A program made the position numbers and the translations under genes. From CF-118 sp035689345 (GTDB taxonomy: Bacteria > Chloroflexota > Dormibacteria > Dormibacterales > Dormibacteraceae): 55,026 nt of DNA. Positions 17,611 to 24,981 of this stretch are shown here, piece after piece. Below the pieces are notes generated by a model. That model was not told the DNA's origin, searched no databases, and worked only from the letters and a program-made list of their open reading frames with translations. Every line of letters starts with the position of its first letter. Within the stretch, counting starts at the first letter, position 1. The stretch spans positions 1 to 55,026 of the forward strand of contig DASSLR010000031.1 in the NCBI GenBank assembly GCA_035689345.1. Direction: 5' to 3'.

Positions 17611-18072
17611 CTGGCCACTTTCTATTTCGTCAGGCACGCCAAGGCCGGCAGCCGCAGCCACTGGACCGGCGACGACCGCAAGCGCCCGCTGAGCAAGAAG
17701 GGCGAGAGGCAGGCGCAGGACCTGGTGACGACCTTCGCCAACTACGACCTCACCGCCGTCTACAGCAGCCCCTACCTGCGGTGCATGCAGACGGTGGAGC
17801 CCCTGGCGCGCGCGCACCGTTTGAAGGTCCAGGCCGAGCCGGGCCTGGCCGAGGGCCGCGGCCTCGAGGCCGCCTATCGATTCTTCGCCGATCCGAAGCT
17901 CGATGAGGTCGTGCTCTGCACTCATGGCGACATCGTGTGGGAGCTGATCGAGGACCTGACCAGGCGCAAGGTGCTGCCCGCGTTTCGCGAGGACTTCGAC
18001 AAGGGATCGACCTGGGTGGTCCAGGTCAAAGAAGGCGTCCCGGTCAAAGCGCGCTACATCCCGGCTCCGTGA
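17611..18072 (+). CDS. SixA-type histidine phosphatase, start at a CTG directly after the upstream stop
   Basis: A ~153-residue histidine phosphatase: YFVRHAKAG at the N-terminus (phosphorylated His), SSPYLRCMQTVEPLA in the middle, and CTHGDIV with the second His near residue 103. The RHA motif begins only 7 codons after the CYTH-CHAD TAG, and no ATG, GTG or TTG lies between. The only candidates are CTG 17611, the first codon after the TAG, or translation through the TAG as a CYTH-CHAD-SixA fusion. In some actinobacteria ppk1 is followed by mutT1 (Nudix + SixA-like); this gene keeps only the SixA-like half. The substrate is unknown. Confidence 0.8.
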   Translation: MATFYFVRHAKAGSRSHWTGDDRKRPLSKKGERQAQDLVTTFANYDLTAVYSSPYLRCMQTVEPLARAHRLKVQAEPGLAEGRGLEAAYRFFADPKLDEVVLCTHGDIVWELIEDLTRRKVLPAFREDFDKGSTWVVQVKEGVPVKARYIPAP

Positions 18073-18761
18073 CCAGCCGGCTCCTCGCGCGCCTGCGCGC
18101 GGACCTGAGGGCACGCGCGGATCCGGCGAGAGCGTTCGGCATGCAGGCCTATATGAAGTCGACGATGCCGTATCACGGCGTGCGCATGCCCGAGGTTCGA
18201 GCGTTGTCCCTGCTCGCGTTTGCGAACCTGGACCTCACCTGCGAGGAGTGGAGGCGCGAGGTTCTCGCGATGTGGCGGCAGGCGAAGTATCGCGAGGAGC
18301 GCTACTCCGCGATGATGCTCGCTGGGTACCGCCGCTTCGCCGCATGCCGGACACCGAAAGCACTGCCGATGTTCGAGGAGATGATCGTCACCGGCGCGTG
18401 GTGGGATCACGTGGACGAGGCCGCGCACCTGATCGGCGACATGCTGCTGGCGCACCCACGTGAGCTGCGGCCCGTGATGCGCGCGTGGAGCACCGATCAG
18501 AACATGTGGAAGCGGCGCGTGTCGATCATCTGCCAGATCTCGTTCAAGGAGCGCACCGACCTGCGACTTCTGTACGCGAACATCGAGCCCAACCTGTCCG
18601 ACCGCGAGTTCTTCATCCGCAAGGCGATCGGGTGGGCGCTTCGTGCCTACGCGTGGACGGACCCGGCTGAGGTGGCTCGGTACGTGCACGAGAACGAGGC
18701 TCGTTTGAGCGGTCTGAGCCGTCGCGAGGCCCTGAAAAATGTCCCCTCGGCTATGCGCTAG
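18069..18761 (+). CDS. DNA alkylation repair protein (AlkC/AlkD-like HEAT fold)
   Basis: A 230-residue helical protein of the DNA alkylation repair family (PF08713). Recognisable parts are FGMQAYMKSTMPYHGVRMP, the WDHVDEAAHLIG segment, and MWKRRVSIICQISFKE, which matches the AlkD WKRR..A region. AlkD removes positively charged alkylated bases without base flipping. The GTG overlaps the SixA stop (GTGA), so it is the fourth gene of the ppk1 unit, although its role there is not obvious. Its stop TAG forms the start of the putative hutH -10 box. Confidence 0.85.
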   Translation: MTSRLLARLRADLRARADPARAFGMQAYMKSTMPYHGVRMPEVRALSLLAFANLDLTCEEWRREVLAMWRQAKYREERYSAMMLAGYRRFAACRTPKALPMFEEMIVTGAWWDHVDEAAHLIGDMLLAHPRELRPVMRAWSTDQNMWKRRVSIICQISFKERTDLRLLYANIEPNLSDREFFIRKAIGWALRAYAWTDPAEVARYVHENEARLSGLSRREALKNVPSAMR

Positions 18762-18764
18762 GGT
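18759..18764 (+). promoter_or_regulatory. Putative -10 box of hutH overlapping the upstream stop codon
   Basis: TAGGGT lies 8 nt before the hutH GTG. Its TAG is the stop codon of the AlkD-like gene. No Shine-Dalgarno sequence precedes hutH, which fits a leaderless mRNA. No clear -35 box is visible. Confidence 0.45.
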
Positions 18765-18772
18765 AGCTCGAC

Positions 18773-20305
18773 GTGACGGTCACGCTGCGGGGCGGTGGGC
18801 TTTCCGAAGAGCAGGTCGTTGCCGTCGCAAGGCACGGCGAGAAGGTCGCCCTGAGCCCGGTCGCACGCACGCGCATGGAGCGCAGCCGCACCCGGGCCGA
18901 GCGCGCGTCCACCTCGCGCGAGCCGGTGTACGGAGTGTCGACGGGGTTTGGCGCCCTGGCGGGCACGCGTGTGGCCCCGCTGCGCCAGCCCGAGCTCCAG
19001 CTGGCCCTCATCCGCTCGCACGCCGCGGGCATCGGCCCACCGGTGGACGTCGAGGTCGTGCGCGCGATGATGCTGCTGCGCGCGCGCACGCTGTCGATGG
19101 GCCTTTCCGGCGTGCGACCGCAGGTGGCGGAAGCCCTCCTCGCCGCGCTCAACGCCGGCGTCACGCCGGTCGTGCCGCGCTACGGATCGGTGGGCTGCAG
19201 CGGCGACCTTGCGCCGCTGGCGCACGTGACGCTCGTGCTCGTCGGCGAGGGCGAGGCGATGTCCGCCGACGGCGAGTCCAGGCCCGCGGCGCAGGCTCTG
19301 CGCGCGGCCGGTCTCAAGCCACTGAAGCTCGAGACCAAGGAAGGCCTGTCCCTCATCAACGGCACGGACGGCATGCTCGGCATGCTCGCGCTGGCGTGCG
19401 CCGACACGGAGGTCCTGTTTCGCACAGCCGACATCACCGCCGCGATGTCCATCGAGGCGCTGCTCGGCACCGACCGGCCGTTCCAGGCGCACCTGCACGA
19501 GATCAGGCCTCATCCGGGGCAGGTCGCCAGCGCGGCCAACCTCACGCAACTGCTGAACAAGTCCGAGATCGTCGCCTCGCACCGGCACTCGCGGCACGCG
19601 GTGCAGGACTCCTACTCGATGCGCTGCAGCCCCCAGGTCGCGGGTGCGGCTCGCGACACGCTCGAGTTCGCGCGGCGGACGGCGTCTGTCGAGCTCGCCT
19701 CGGCAGTCGACAACCCTGTGGTGCTCGAGAACGGATCGGTGGAATCGACCGGCAACTTTCACGGCGAGCCCTTGGCGTTCGCCGCCGACTTCATCGCCAT
19801 CGCCGCGGCCGAGGTGGGCGCGATCGCGGAGCGCCGCGTCGACCGCATGCTCGACCCGCATCGCTCCGAAGGCCTGCCTCCGTTTCTCGCGGAGGAGCCG
19901 GGCGTGAACTCGGGAATGATGGTCGCGCAGTACACGGCCGCGGCGCTCGTGGCCGAGAACCGGCGGCTCGCCGCGCCCGCCAGCGTCGATTCGATCCCGA
20001 CCTCCGGCATGCAGGAGGACCACGTGTCGATGGGGTGGGGCGCGGGCCTGAAGCTTCGTTCGGTCATCGACAACCTCGCCGCGATCCTTGCGGTCGAGCT
20101 GATGGTCTCCGCGCGGGCGCTCGACCTGCGCGCGCCGCTGAAGCCGTCGCCCGCGACCGGCGCGGTGCGAGCGCTTCTGCGCAAGCACGTCAAGGGCATG
20201 GGCCCCGACCGCGCGGTCTCGCCGGAACTGGCGGCCGCGGTGGCGCTCGTGCGCGGCGGAGAGGTGATCGCCGCGGCGGAAGAGGTGGCCGGCCACCTGC
20301 GATGA
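18773..20305 (+). CDS. hutH: Histidine ammonia-lyase
   Basis: A 510-residue HutH that deaminates L-histidine to trans-urocanate, the first step of histidine use. The electrophilic MIO cofactor forms from residues 142-144 in GSVGCSGDLAPLAH. Here the tripeptide is Cys-Ser-Gly instead of the usual Ala-Ser-Gly, a variant allowed in the family signature. YSMRCSPQV, the GNFHGEP loop and DSIPTSGMQEDHVSMG are also standard. It is the first gene of hutHUFI; its stop overlaps the hutU start (ATGA). Confidence 0.95.
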   Translation: MTVTLRGGGLSEEQVVAVARHGEKVALSPVARTRMERSRTRAERASTSREPVYGVSTGFGALAGTRVAPLRQPELQLALIRSHAAGIGPPVDVEVVRAMMLLRARTLSMGLSGVRPQVAEALLAALNAGVTPVVPRYGSVGCSGDLAPLAHVTLVLVGEGEAMSADGESRPAAQALRAAGLKPLKLETKEGLSLINGTDGMLGMLALACADTEVLFRTADITAAMSIEALLGTDRPFQAHLHEIRPHPGQVASAANLTQLLNKSEIVASHRHSRHAVQDSYSMRCSPQVAGAARDTLEFARRTASVELASAVDNPVVLENGSVESTGNFHGEPLAFAADFIAIAAAEVGAIAERRVDRMLDPHRSEGLPPFLAEEPGVNSGMMVAQYTAAALVAENRRLAAPASVDSIPTSGMQEDHVSMGWGAGLKLRSVIDNLAAILAVELMVSARALDLRAPLKPSPATGAVRALLRKHVKGMGPDRAVSPELAAAVALVRGGEVIAAAEEVAGHLR

Positions 20306-21948
20306 GCCGCACCATCCACGCGCCGAGGGGCTCGGAGCGCACCTGCCAAGGCTGGGCGCAGGAAGCGGCCATGCGCATGCTGATGAACAACCTCGACCCT
20401 GCGGTCGCGGAGCGCCCAGAGGACCTCGTCGTCTACGGCGGCACCGGTCGCGCCGCGCGCTCGTGGGAAGCGTTCGATGCGATCGTGCGCGAGCTCAAGG
20501 TGCTCGGCGACGAGCAGACATTGCTCGTGCAGTCGGGCAAGCCGGTCGGCGTTTTCGAAACGCACGAGTGGGCGCCGCGCGTCCTCATCTCCAACTCGAT
20601 GCTGGTGCCGGAGTGGGCCACGTGGGATGAGTTCCGCCGGCTGGAAGCGCTCGGGCTGACCATGTACGGCCAGATGACCGCGGGCTCGTGGATCTACATC
20701 GGCACGCAGGGCATCCTCCAGGGCACGTACGAGACGTTCGCGGCCATCGCGCGCAAGCGGTTCGACGGCTCGCTCGCAGGCACGATCACGCTCACCGCGG
20801 GTCTCGGCGGCATGGGCGGCGCGCAGCCGCTGGCGGTGGCGTTGAACGGCGGCGTCGCGATCTGCGTCGAGGTGGACGAGCAGCGCATCGGGCGACGCCT
20901 CGAGACGGGCTACCTCGACGTGCGCGCTGACGACCTTGAGCACGCGTTGAAGCTCGCGGCGGACGCGAAGAAGAAGCGGCAGGCGCTTTCGATCGGGCTT
21001 CACGGCAACGCCGCCGACGTGCTGCCCGAGCTCGCCCGTCGCGACTTCCACGTCGACGTCGTCACCGACCAGACCCCCGCGCACGATCCGCTGAGCTACA
21101 TCCCGGCCGGGCTCGATCCCGACGACGCGCAGGAGCTGCGCCTCGACGAGCCGGACACGTACGTCAAGCGCGCACGAGAGAGCATGGCGCGTCACGTGGA
21201 GGCGATGGTCGCGTTCCTCGATCGCGGCGCCGAGGTGTTCGACTACGGCAACAGCCTGCGCGCGGAGGCGAAGCTCGGCGGGTATGGGCGCGCTTTCGAC
21301 TACCCGGGATTCGTGCCCGCGTACATCCGCCCGCTTTTCTGCGAGGGCAAGGGCCCGTTTCGCTGGGTCGCGCTGTCGGGGGACCCCGCCGACATCGCGG
21401 CGACCGACCGCGCGATCGTTGACGAGTTCGCGGACGACGCCGCGCTGGTGCGCTGGATCAAAGCTGCCGGCGAGCGCGTGCACTATCAGGGCCTGCCCGC
21501 GCGGATCTGCTGGCTGGGCTACGGCGAACGGGCGCGTGCCGGGCTTCGCTTCAACGAGCTCGTGCGCACCGGCGAGGTGAAGGCGCCGATCGTCATCGGC
21601 CGCGACCACCTCGACTCGGGGTCGGTGGCGTCGCCCTATCGCGAGACCGAGTCGATGCGCGACGGGTCCGACGCGATCGCGGACTGGCCGATCTTGAACG
21701 CGTTGCTGAACACGTCCAGCGGCGCGTCGTGGGTCAGCGTGCACCATGGCGGCGGCGTCGGCATCGGCCGCTCGATCCACGCCGGCATGGTCGTCGTCGC
21801 CGACGGATCCGAGTCCGCCGCGAAGAAGCTGCGGCGCGTGCTGACGAATGACCCGGGCACCGGCGTCATGCGCCACGCCGATGCCGGCTACGAGCGCGCC
21901 GTCGAAGTTGCACAAGAGCGGGGCGTCCACATCCCGATGCACCTATAA
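20302..21948 (+). CDS. hutU: Urocanate hydratase (urocanase)
   Basis: A 548-residue urocanase, close to the usual ~555. It hydrates urocanate to imidazolonepropionate using tightly bound NAD+. GWAQEAAMRMLMNNLDP, YGGTGRAARSW, GLGGMGGAQP (the NAD-binding glycine loop) and YGNSLRAEAK are all present, as is the C-terminal MSP-like region SGASWVSVHHGGGVGIG. The ATG overlaps the hutH stop by 4 bases, so translation is coupled. Confidence 0.96.
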   Translation: MSRTIHAPRGSERTCQGWAQEAAMRMLMNNLDPAVAERPEDLVVYGGTGRAARSWEAFDAIVRELKVLGDEQTLLVQSGKPVGVFETHEWAPRVLISNSMLVPEWATWDEFRRLEALGLTMYGQMTAGSWIYIGTQGILQGTYETFAAIARKRFDGSLAGTITLTAGLGGMGGAQPLAVALNGGVAICVEVDEQRIGRRLETGYLDVRADDLEHALKLAADAKKKRQALSIGLHGNAADVLPELARRDFHVDVVTDQTPAHDPLSYIPAGLDPDDAQELRLDEPDTYVKRARESMARHVEAMVAFLDRGAEVFDYGNSLRAEAKLGGYGRAFDYPGFVPAYIRPLFCEGKGPFRWVALSGDPADIAATDRAIVDEFADDAALVRWIKAAGERVHYQGLPARICWLGYGERARAGLRFNELVRTGEVKAPIVIGRDHLDSGSVASPYRETESMRDGSDAIADWPILNALLNTSSGASWVSVHHGGGVGIGRSIHAGMVVVADGSESAAKKLRRVLTNDPGTGVMRHADAGYERAVEVAQERGVHIPMHL

Positions 21949-21961
21949 AGAAGGACGCGAC

Positions 21962-23200
21962 ATGAGGGGATCCGGGGTCTGGCACGCGGAGCAGGGATGG
22001 CTGGGCCATGTCGCCACGGACGTCCTGATCGAGGTCGAGAACGGCCGCATCAAGGCGGTGACAGAGGATGTCGCGGCGCCCGATCGTGCCGTCAAGCTCG
22101 AGGGCTTCACGTTTCCGGGCCTCGCCAACGTGCACAGTCACGTATTCCAGGAATCGCTGCGCGGCCGCACCGAGACCGGCGGCGGCGACTTCTGGGAGTG
22201 GCGCCGCCAGATGTTCGACGCCGCTCAGGGCTGGGACGGCCCGAGCTACGCCGCGTACGCGCGCACCGTCTTCCGCGAGATGCTGCACGCCGGCATCACC
22301 GCGGTCGGCGAGTTCCACTACCTGCACCGCTACGGCAACGACCTCGGCGAGGCGCTGATCGACGCCGCGCGGGCGGAGGGCATCCGCATCACGCTGCTCG
22401 ACGCCTGCTACCTGCGCGGCGGCCTCGACGGCCGGCCGCTCGAAGGGGTGCAGCGGTCCTTCTCCGACGGCGACGTCGAGAGGTGGATGGCGCGGGTGGA
22501 CGAGCTCGGCGGGGCCGACGGCGTGCAGATCGGCGCGGCCATCCACAGCGTGCGGGCGGTCGATCCCGCGTCGATGCGAGTGGTGGCGTCGTGGGCGCGA
22601 CGGCGCAAGGCACCCCTGCACATCCACCTGGCCGAGCAGCCCGCCGAGGTGGACGAGTGTCTGGCCGTGGAGGGTTGCACACCGGCGGCGCTGCTCGAAC
22701 GTGAGGGGATCCTCGGGCCCGACCTGACGGCCATCCACGCAATCCACGTCAACGCCGAGGACGTCGAACTGCTGGGGTCTCACCAGGTGCGCATCTGCGC
22801 CGGCCCGACGACCGAGCGCGACCTCGGCGACCGGGTCGGCCCCCTGCGCGACCTCGTCGATGCGGGCAGCGGGCTCTGCCTGGGCTCCGATTCGAACTCG
22901 GTGATCGACATCCTGGAGGAGGCCCGGGCCCTGGAGCTCGACCAGCGCCGGGCGACCGGGCGGCGCGTCATCCACGCGCCCGAGGACCTTCTCGAGGCAG
23001 CCACGGCCGGCGGCATGAAGGCGCTCGGTTGGGAAGCGGGGGAGCTGAAGCCCGGAATGCTGGCAGACTTTGCGACCGTGCAGCCGCCGCGGATGGACTG
23101 GAGGGGGCTCGGCGTGGGCTACCTGATCTTCTGCTGCTCGGCGCGCGACGTCACGCACGTGGTGGTGGGCGGCAAGACGGTAGTCGGCCGCGCGTCGTGA
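21962..23200 (+). CDS. hutF: Formimidoylglutamate deiminase
   Basis: A 412-residue amidohydrolase. PGLANVHSHVFQ near residue 57 holds the HxH metal pair. FHYLHR near 118, HLAEQPAEVDEC near 220, the IHVNAED histidine and LGSDSN near 310 complete the zinc site. The FHYLHR and HLAEQ features place it with HutF, which converts N-formimidoyl-glutamate to N-formyl-glutamate plus ammonia, rather than with HutI or guanine deaminases. GAAGG precedes the ATG by 8 nt. Its presence implies the five-step pathway that needs HutG, which is not in this window. Confidence 0.88.
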   Translation: MRGSGVWHAEQGWLGHVATDVLIEVENGRIKAVTEDVAAPDRAVKLEGFTFPGLANVHSHVFQESLRGRTETGGGDFWEWRRQMFDAAQGWDGPSYAAYARTVFREMLHAGITAVGEFHYLHRYGNDLGEALIDAARAEGIRITLLDACYLRGGLDGRPLEGVQRSFSDGDVERWMARVDELGGADGVQIGAAIHSVRAVDPASMRVVASWARRRKAPLHIHLAEQPAEVDECLAVEGCTPAALLEREGILGPDLTAIHAIHVNAEDVELLGSHQVRICAGPTTERDLGDRVGPLRDLVDAGSGLCLGSDSNSVIDILEEARALELDQRRATGRRVIHAPEDLLEAATAGGMKALGWEAGELKPGMLADFATVQPPRMDWRGLGVGYLIFCCSARDVTHVVVGGKTVVGRAS

Positions 23201-24387
23201 GGCGCCTCTACAACATCGGCCGCCTGTTCACAGGCGCCGAGGAAGGCGTGATCCCGGGCGCGGCCGTGATCTTCGAGGGCGACCGCATCGCATGGTGCGG
23301 CCACGAGGGCGGCGAGCCGCGCGTGCTCATGGACGCGGTGACGGACGATTACGACTGCGGCGGCGGCCTGGTCACCGCCGGGCTGATCGACGCGCATTCA
23401 CACCCGCTGTACGCGGGCGACCGCCTGGCCGAGGTCGCGATGCGGTCCGAAGGGCGGTCGTACACCGACATCGCCAAGGCCGGCGGTGGCATCAAGTCGA
23501 CTGTGAAGAACACGCGAGCCGAGGGTGCGGGTGCGCTGGAGGCCGCCGCGGCCCGGCGGCTGGCCCAGTGGTTCGACGGCGGCGCGACGACCGTCGAGGC
23601 GAAGACGGGTTACCACCTCAATCGCGAAGGCGAGCTGTCCGCGGTCCGCATCCTGAAGCGGCTGAGCGGGCGCGACGACGTGCCGCGCATCGAGGTCACG
23701 TTCCTCGCCGCGCACGCCGTGCCTCCCGACCGCGGGGCGAGCCTCGCTGCTTACGCCAACCTGGTTGCGAGCTGGTGCGCGGAGGCGCACGCCGCGGGCG
23801 CGCGTTTCTGCGACGTGTTCTGCGATCGCGGCTACTTCACGATCGGCCAGTCACGCAAGATCCTGCAGTCCGCCGTCGACGCGAAGCTCATCCCGCGCAT
23901 CCACGCAGACGAGCTCGCGCGCACGGGCGGCGCGAGGCTGGCGGCAGACCTGCACGCGGCCTCGGCGGATCACCTTTTGCGTGCCGATCGGAACGACGCC
24001 AAGGCGCTCGCCCGCGCGGGCGTGGTGGCGACGCTGTGTCCGGTGACGGCGCTCTCGATGGGCAAGCTGCCGCCGGTCAAGCAGTTCACTGACGCGGGCA
24101 CGGTCATCGCACTCGGCACCGACCACAACCCGGGCACGAGCGGCATCACGAGCATGAGCCAGGTGATCGCGCTCGCCATCGGACTGTTCAAGATGTCCGC
24201 CGCGCAAGCGCTGGTTGCGGCGACGGCGGGAAGCGCTCAGTCGCTCGACCTGTCCGACCGCGGCAAGGTCAAGAGATCGATGCTGGCCGACGTCGTGCTG
24301 TGGGACGCAGACCACGAGGGCGGCTTCGCATGGGCATTCGGGCTGGCGCCGCGGCAGGTGTGGAAGGGCGGCTCCCCGATCGAATAG
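23197..24387 (+). CDS. hutI: Imidazolonepropionase
   Basis: A 396-residue amidohydrolase opening the imidazolone ring to N-formimidoyl-L-glutamate. AGLIDAHSHPLYAGDR near residue 62 carries the first metal histidines, GGGIKSTV and KTGYHL follow, IHADELARTGGA holds the next ligand, and LGTDHNPGTS the metal aspartate. The GTG start overlaps the hutF stop (GTGA). It is last in the hut operon, although it acts before HutF. No terminator hairpin is obvious just downstream. Confidence 0.95.
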   Translation: MRRLYNIGRLFTGAEEGVIPGAAVIFEGDRIAWCGHEGGEPRVLMDAVTDDYDCGGGLVTAGLIDAHSHPLYAGDRLAEVAMRSEGRSYTDIAKAGGGIKSTVKNTRAEGAGALEAAAARRLAQWFDGGATTVEAKTGYHLNREGELSAVRILKRLSGRDDVPRIEVTFLAAHAVPPDRGASLAAYANLVASWCAEAHAAGARFCDVFCDRGYFTIGQSRKILQSAVDAKLIPRIHADELARTGGARLAADLHAASADHLLRADRNDAKALARAGVVATLCPVTALSMGKLPPVKQFTDAGTVIALGTDHNPGTSGITSMSQVIALAIGLFKMSAAQALVAATAGSAQSLDLSDRGKVKRSMLADVVLWDADHEGGFAWAFGLAPRQVWKGGSPIE

Positions 24388-24422
24388 TCCAATTCAATAG
24401 CAAGTTTTCGCACCTGTTCCTG

Positions 24423-24457
24423 TTGCAAGATCCGTGCATTCCATGTACAAGATGCAC
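24423..24457 (+). promoter_or_regulatory. Candidate promoter with an inverted repeat across its -10 box
   Basis: TTGCAA (24423-24428), 17 bases, then TACAAG (24446-24451) resembles a sigma-70 promoter with four of six matches in each box. A perfect inverted repeat, GTGCAT (24434-24439) and ATGCAC (24452-24457), brackets the -10 box, so a repressor could block it. The stretch 24388-24523 is distinctly more AT-rich than the surroundings. The presumed target is the small membrane protein gene at 24524, with a leader of ~65 nt. Confidence 0.4.
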
Positions 24458-24523
24458 TGCAAAGACCGCTGACTTGACGCGAGATTGACTATTTGACGCG
24501 GTCGCATAGGAGGAAGGTCTCTG

Positions 24524-24925
24524 GTGGCTAAGTGGAACCCGCTGGCGTTGAAGCTTTTGATGTGGGTGATGGGCGCGCTGCTGGTGATGGGTTCGGGTCT
24601 GGGCTTTATCGGCAACAGCTTTTTCCCGTTTGATTCCTGGGCCGGGATCACAGCCTCAGTCGCGGGCGTCGCTTTCGGCGCCGGCGTCATGATCGCCGGG
24701 TTCGACCCTGAGAAGAACGTCAGCTGGGTCAGGGCCCTGGTGCTCTACGCGATCCTCGAGGTCATCTACCAGATCGTCGACCAGATCACGCTCGCGCGCT
24801 TCGACATCGTCGCGTTCATCATCGCGATCCTCGTCGCGGTGCTCGTGATCGTGCTGTACCCGAACAAGGGCGAGCTCATGATGTCCGGGTCGATGGGCGG
24901 CTCGGGCATGAAAGCCCGCGCGTAG
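24524..24925 (+). CDS. Small four-TM membrane protein, unknown function
   Basis: A 133-residue hydrophobic protein with about four membrane helices: residues ~8-28, 38-58, 65-85 and 90-110. It has a short glycine/methionine-rich tail (MMSGSMGGSGMKARA). No enzymatic motif is visible and I do not recognise the family. The GTG at 24524 is chosen because TAGGAGGAAGG (24507-24517) is a strong ribosome site at proper distance. It is monocistronic and ends at a clear rho-independent terminator. Confidence 0.7.
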   Translation: MAKWNPLALKLLMWVMGALLVMGSGLGFIGNSFFPFDSWAGITASVAGVAFGAGVMIAGFDPEKNVSWVRALVLYAILEVIYQIVDQITLARFDIVAFIIAILVAVLVIVLYPNKGELMMSGSMGGSGMKARA

Positions 24926-24951
24926 TCAGTAGTCGGACAACTTCGCTGAGC

Positions 24952-24981
24952 GGGGCGGCCTCGTGCCGCCCCCTTCTTTTT
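24952..24981 (+). terminator. Rho-independent terminator
   Basis: Perfect 8-bp stem GGGGCGGC (24952-24959) and GCCGCCCC (24965-24972) with loop CTCGT, followed by CTTCTTTTT. It ends transcription of the small membrane protein gene. It lies at the 3' end of the convergent zwf gene but has no T-run for the reverse direction. Confidence 0.9.

Noticed and set aside
19759..21942. Long reverse-strand open frame of 727 codons
   Set aside because: Antisense to hutH and hutU, which are full-length and well conserved. The translation has no domain signal.
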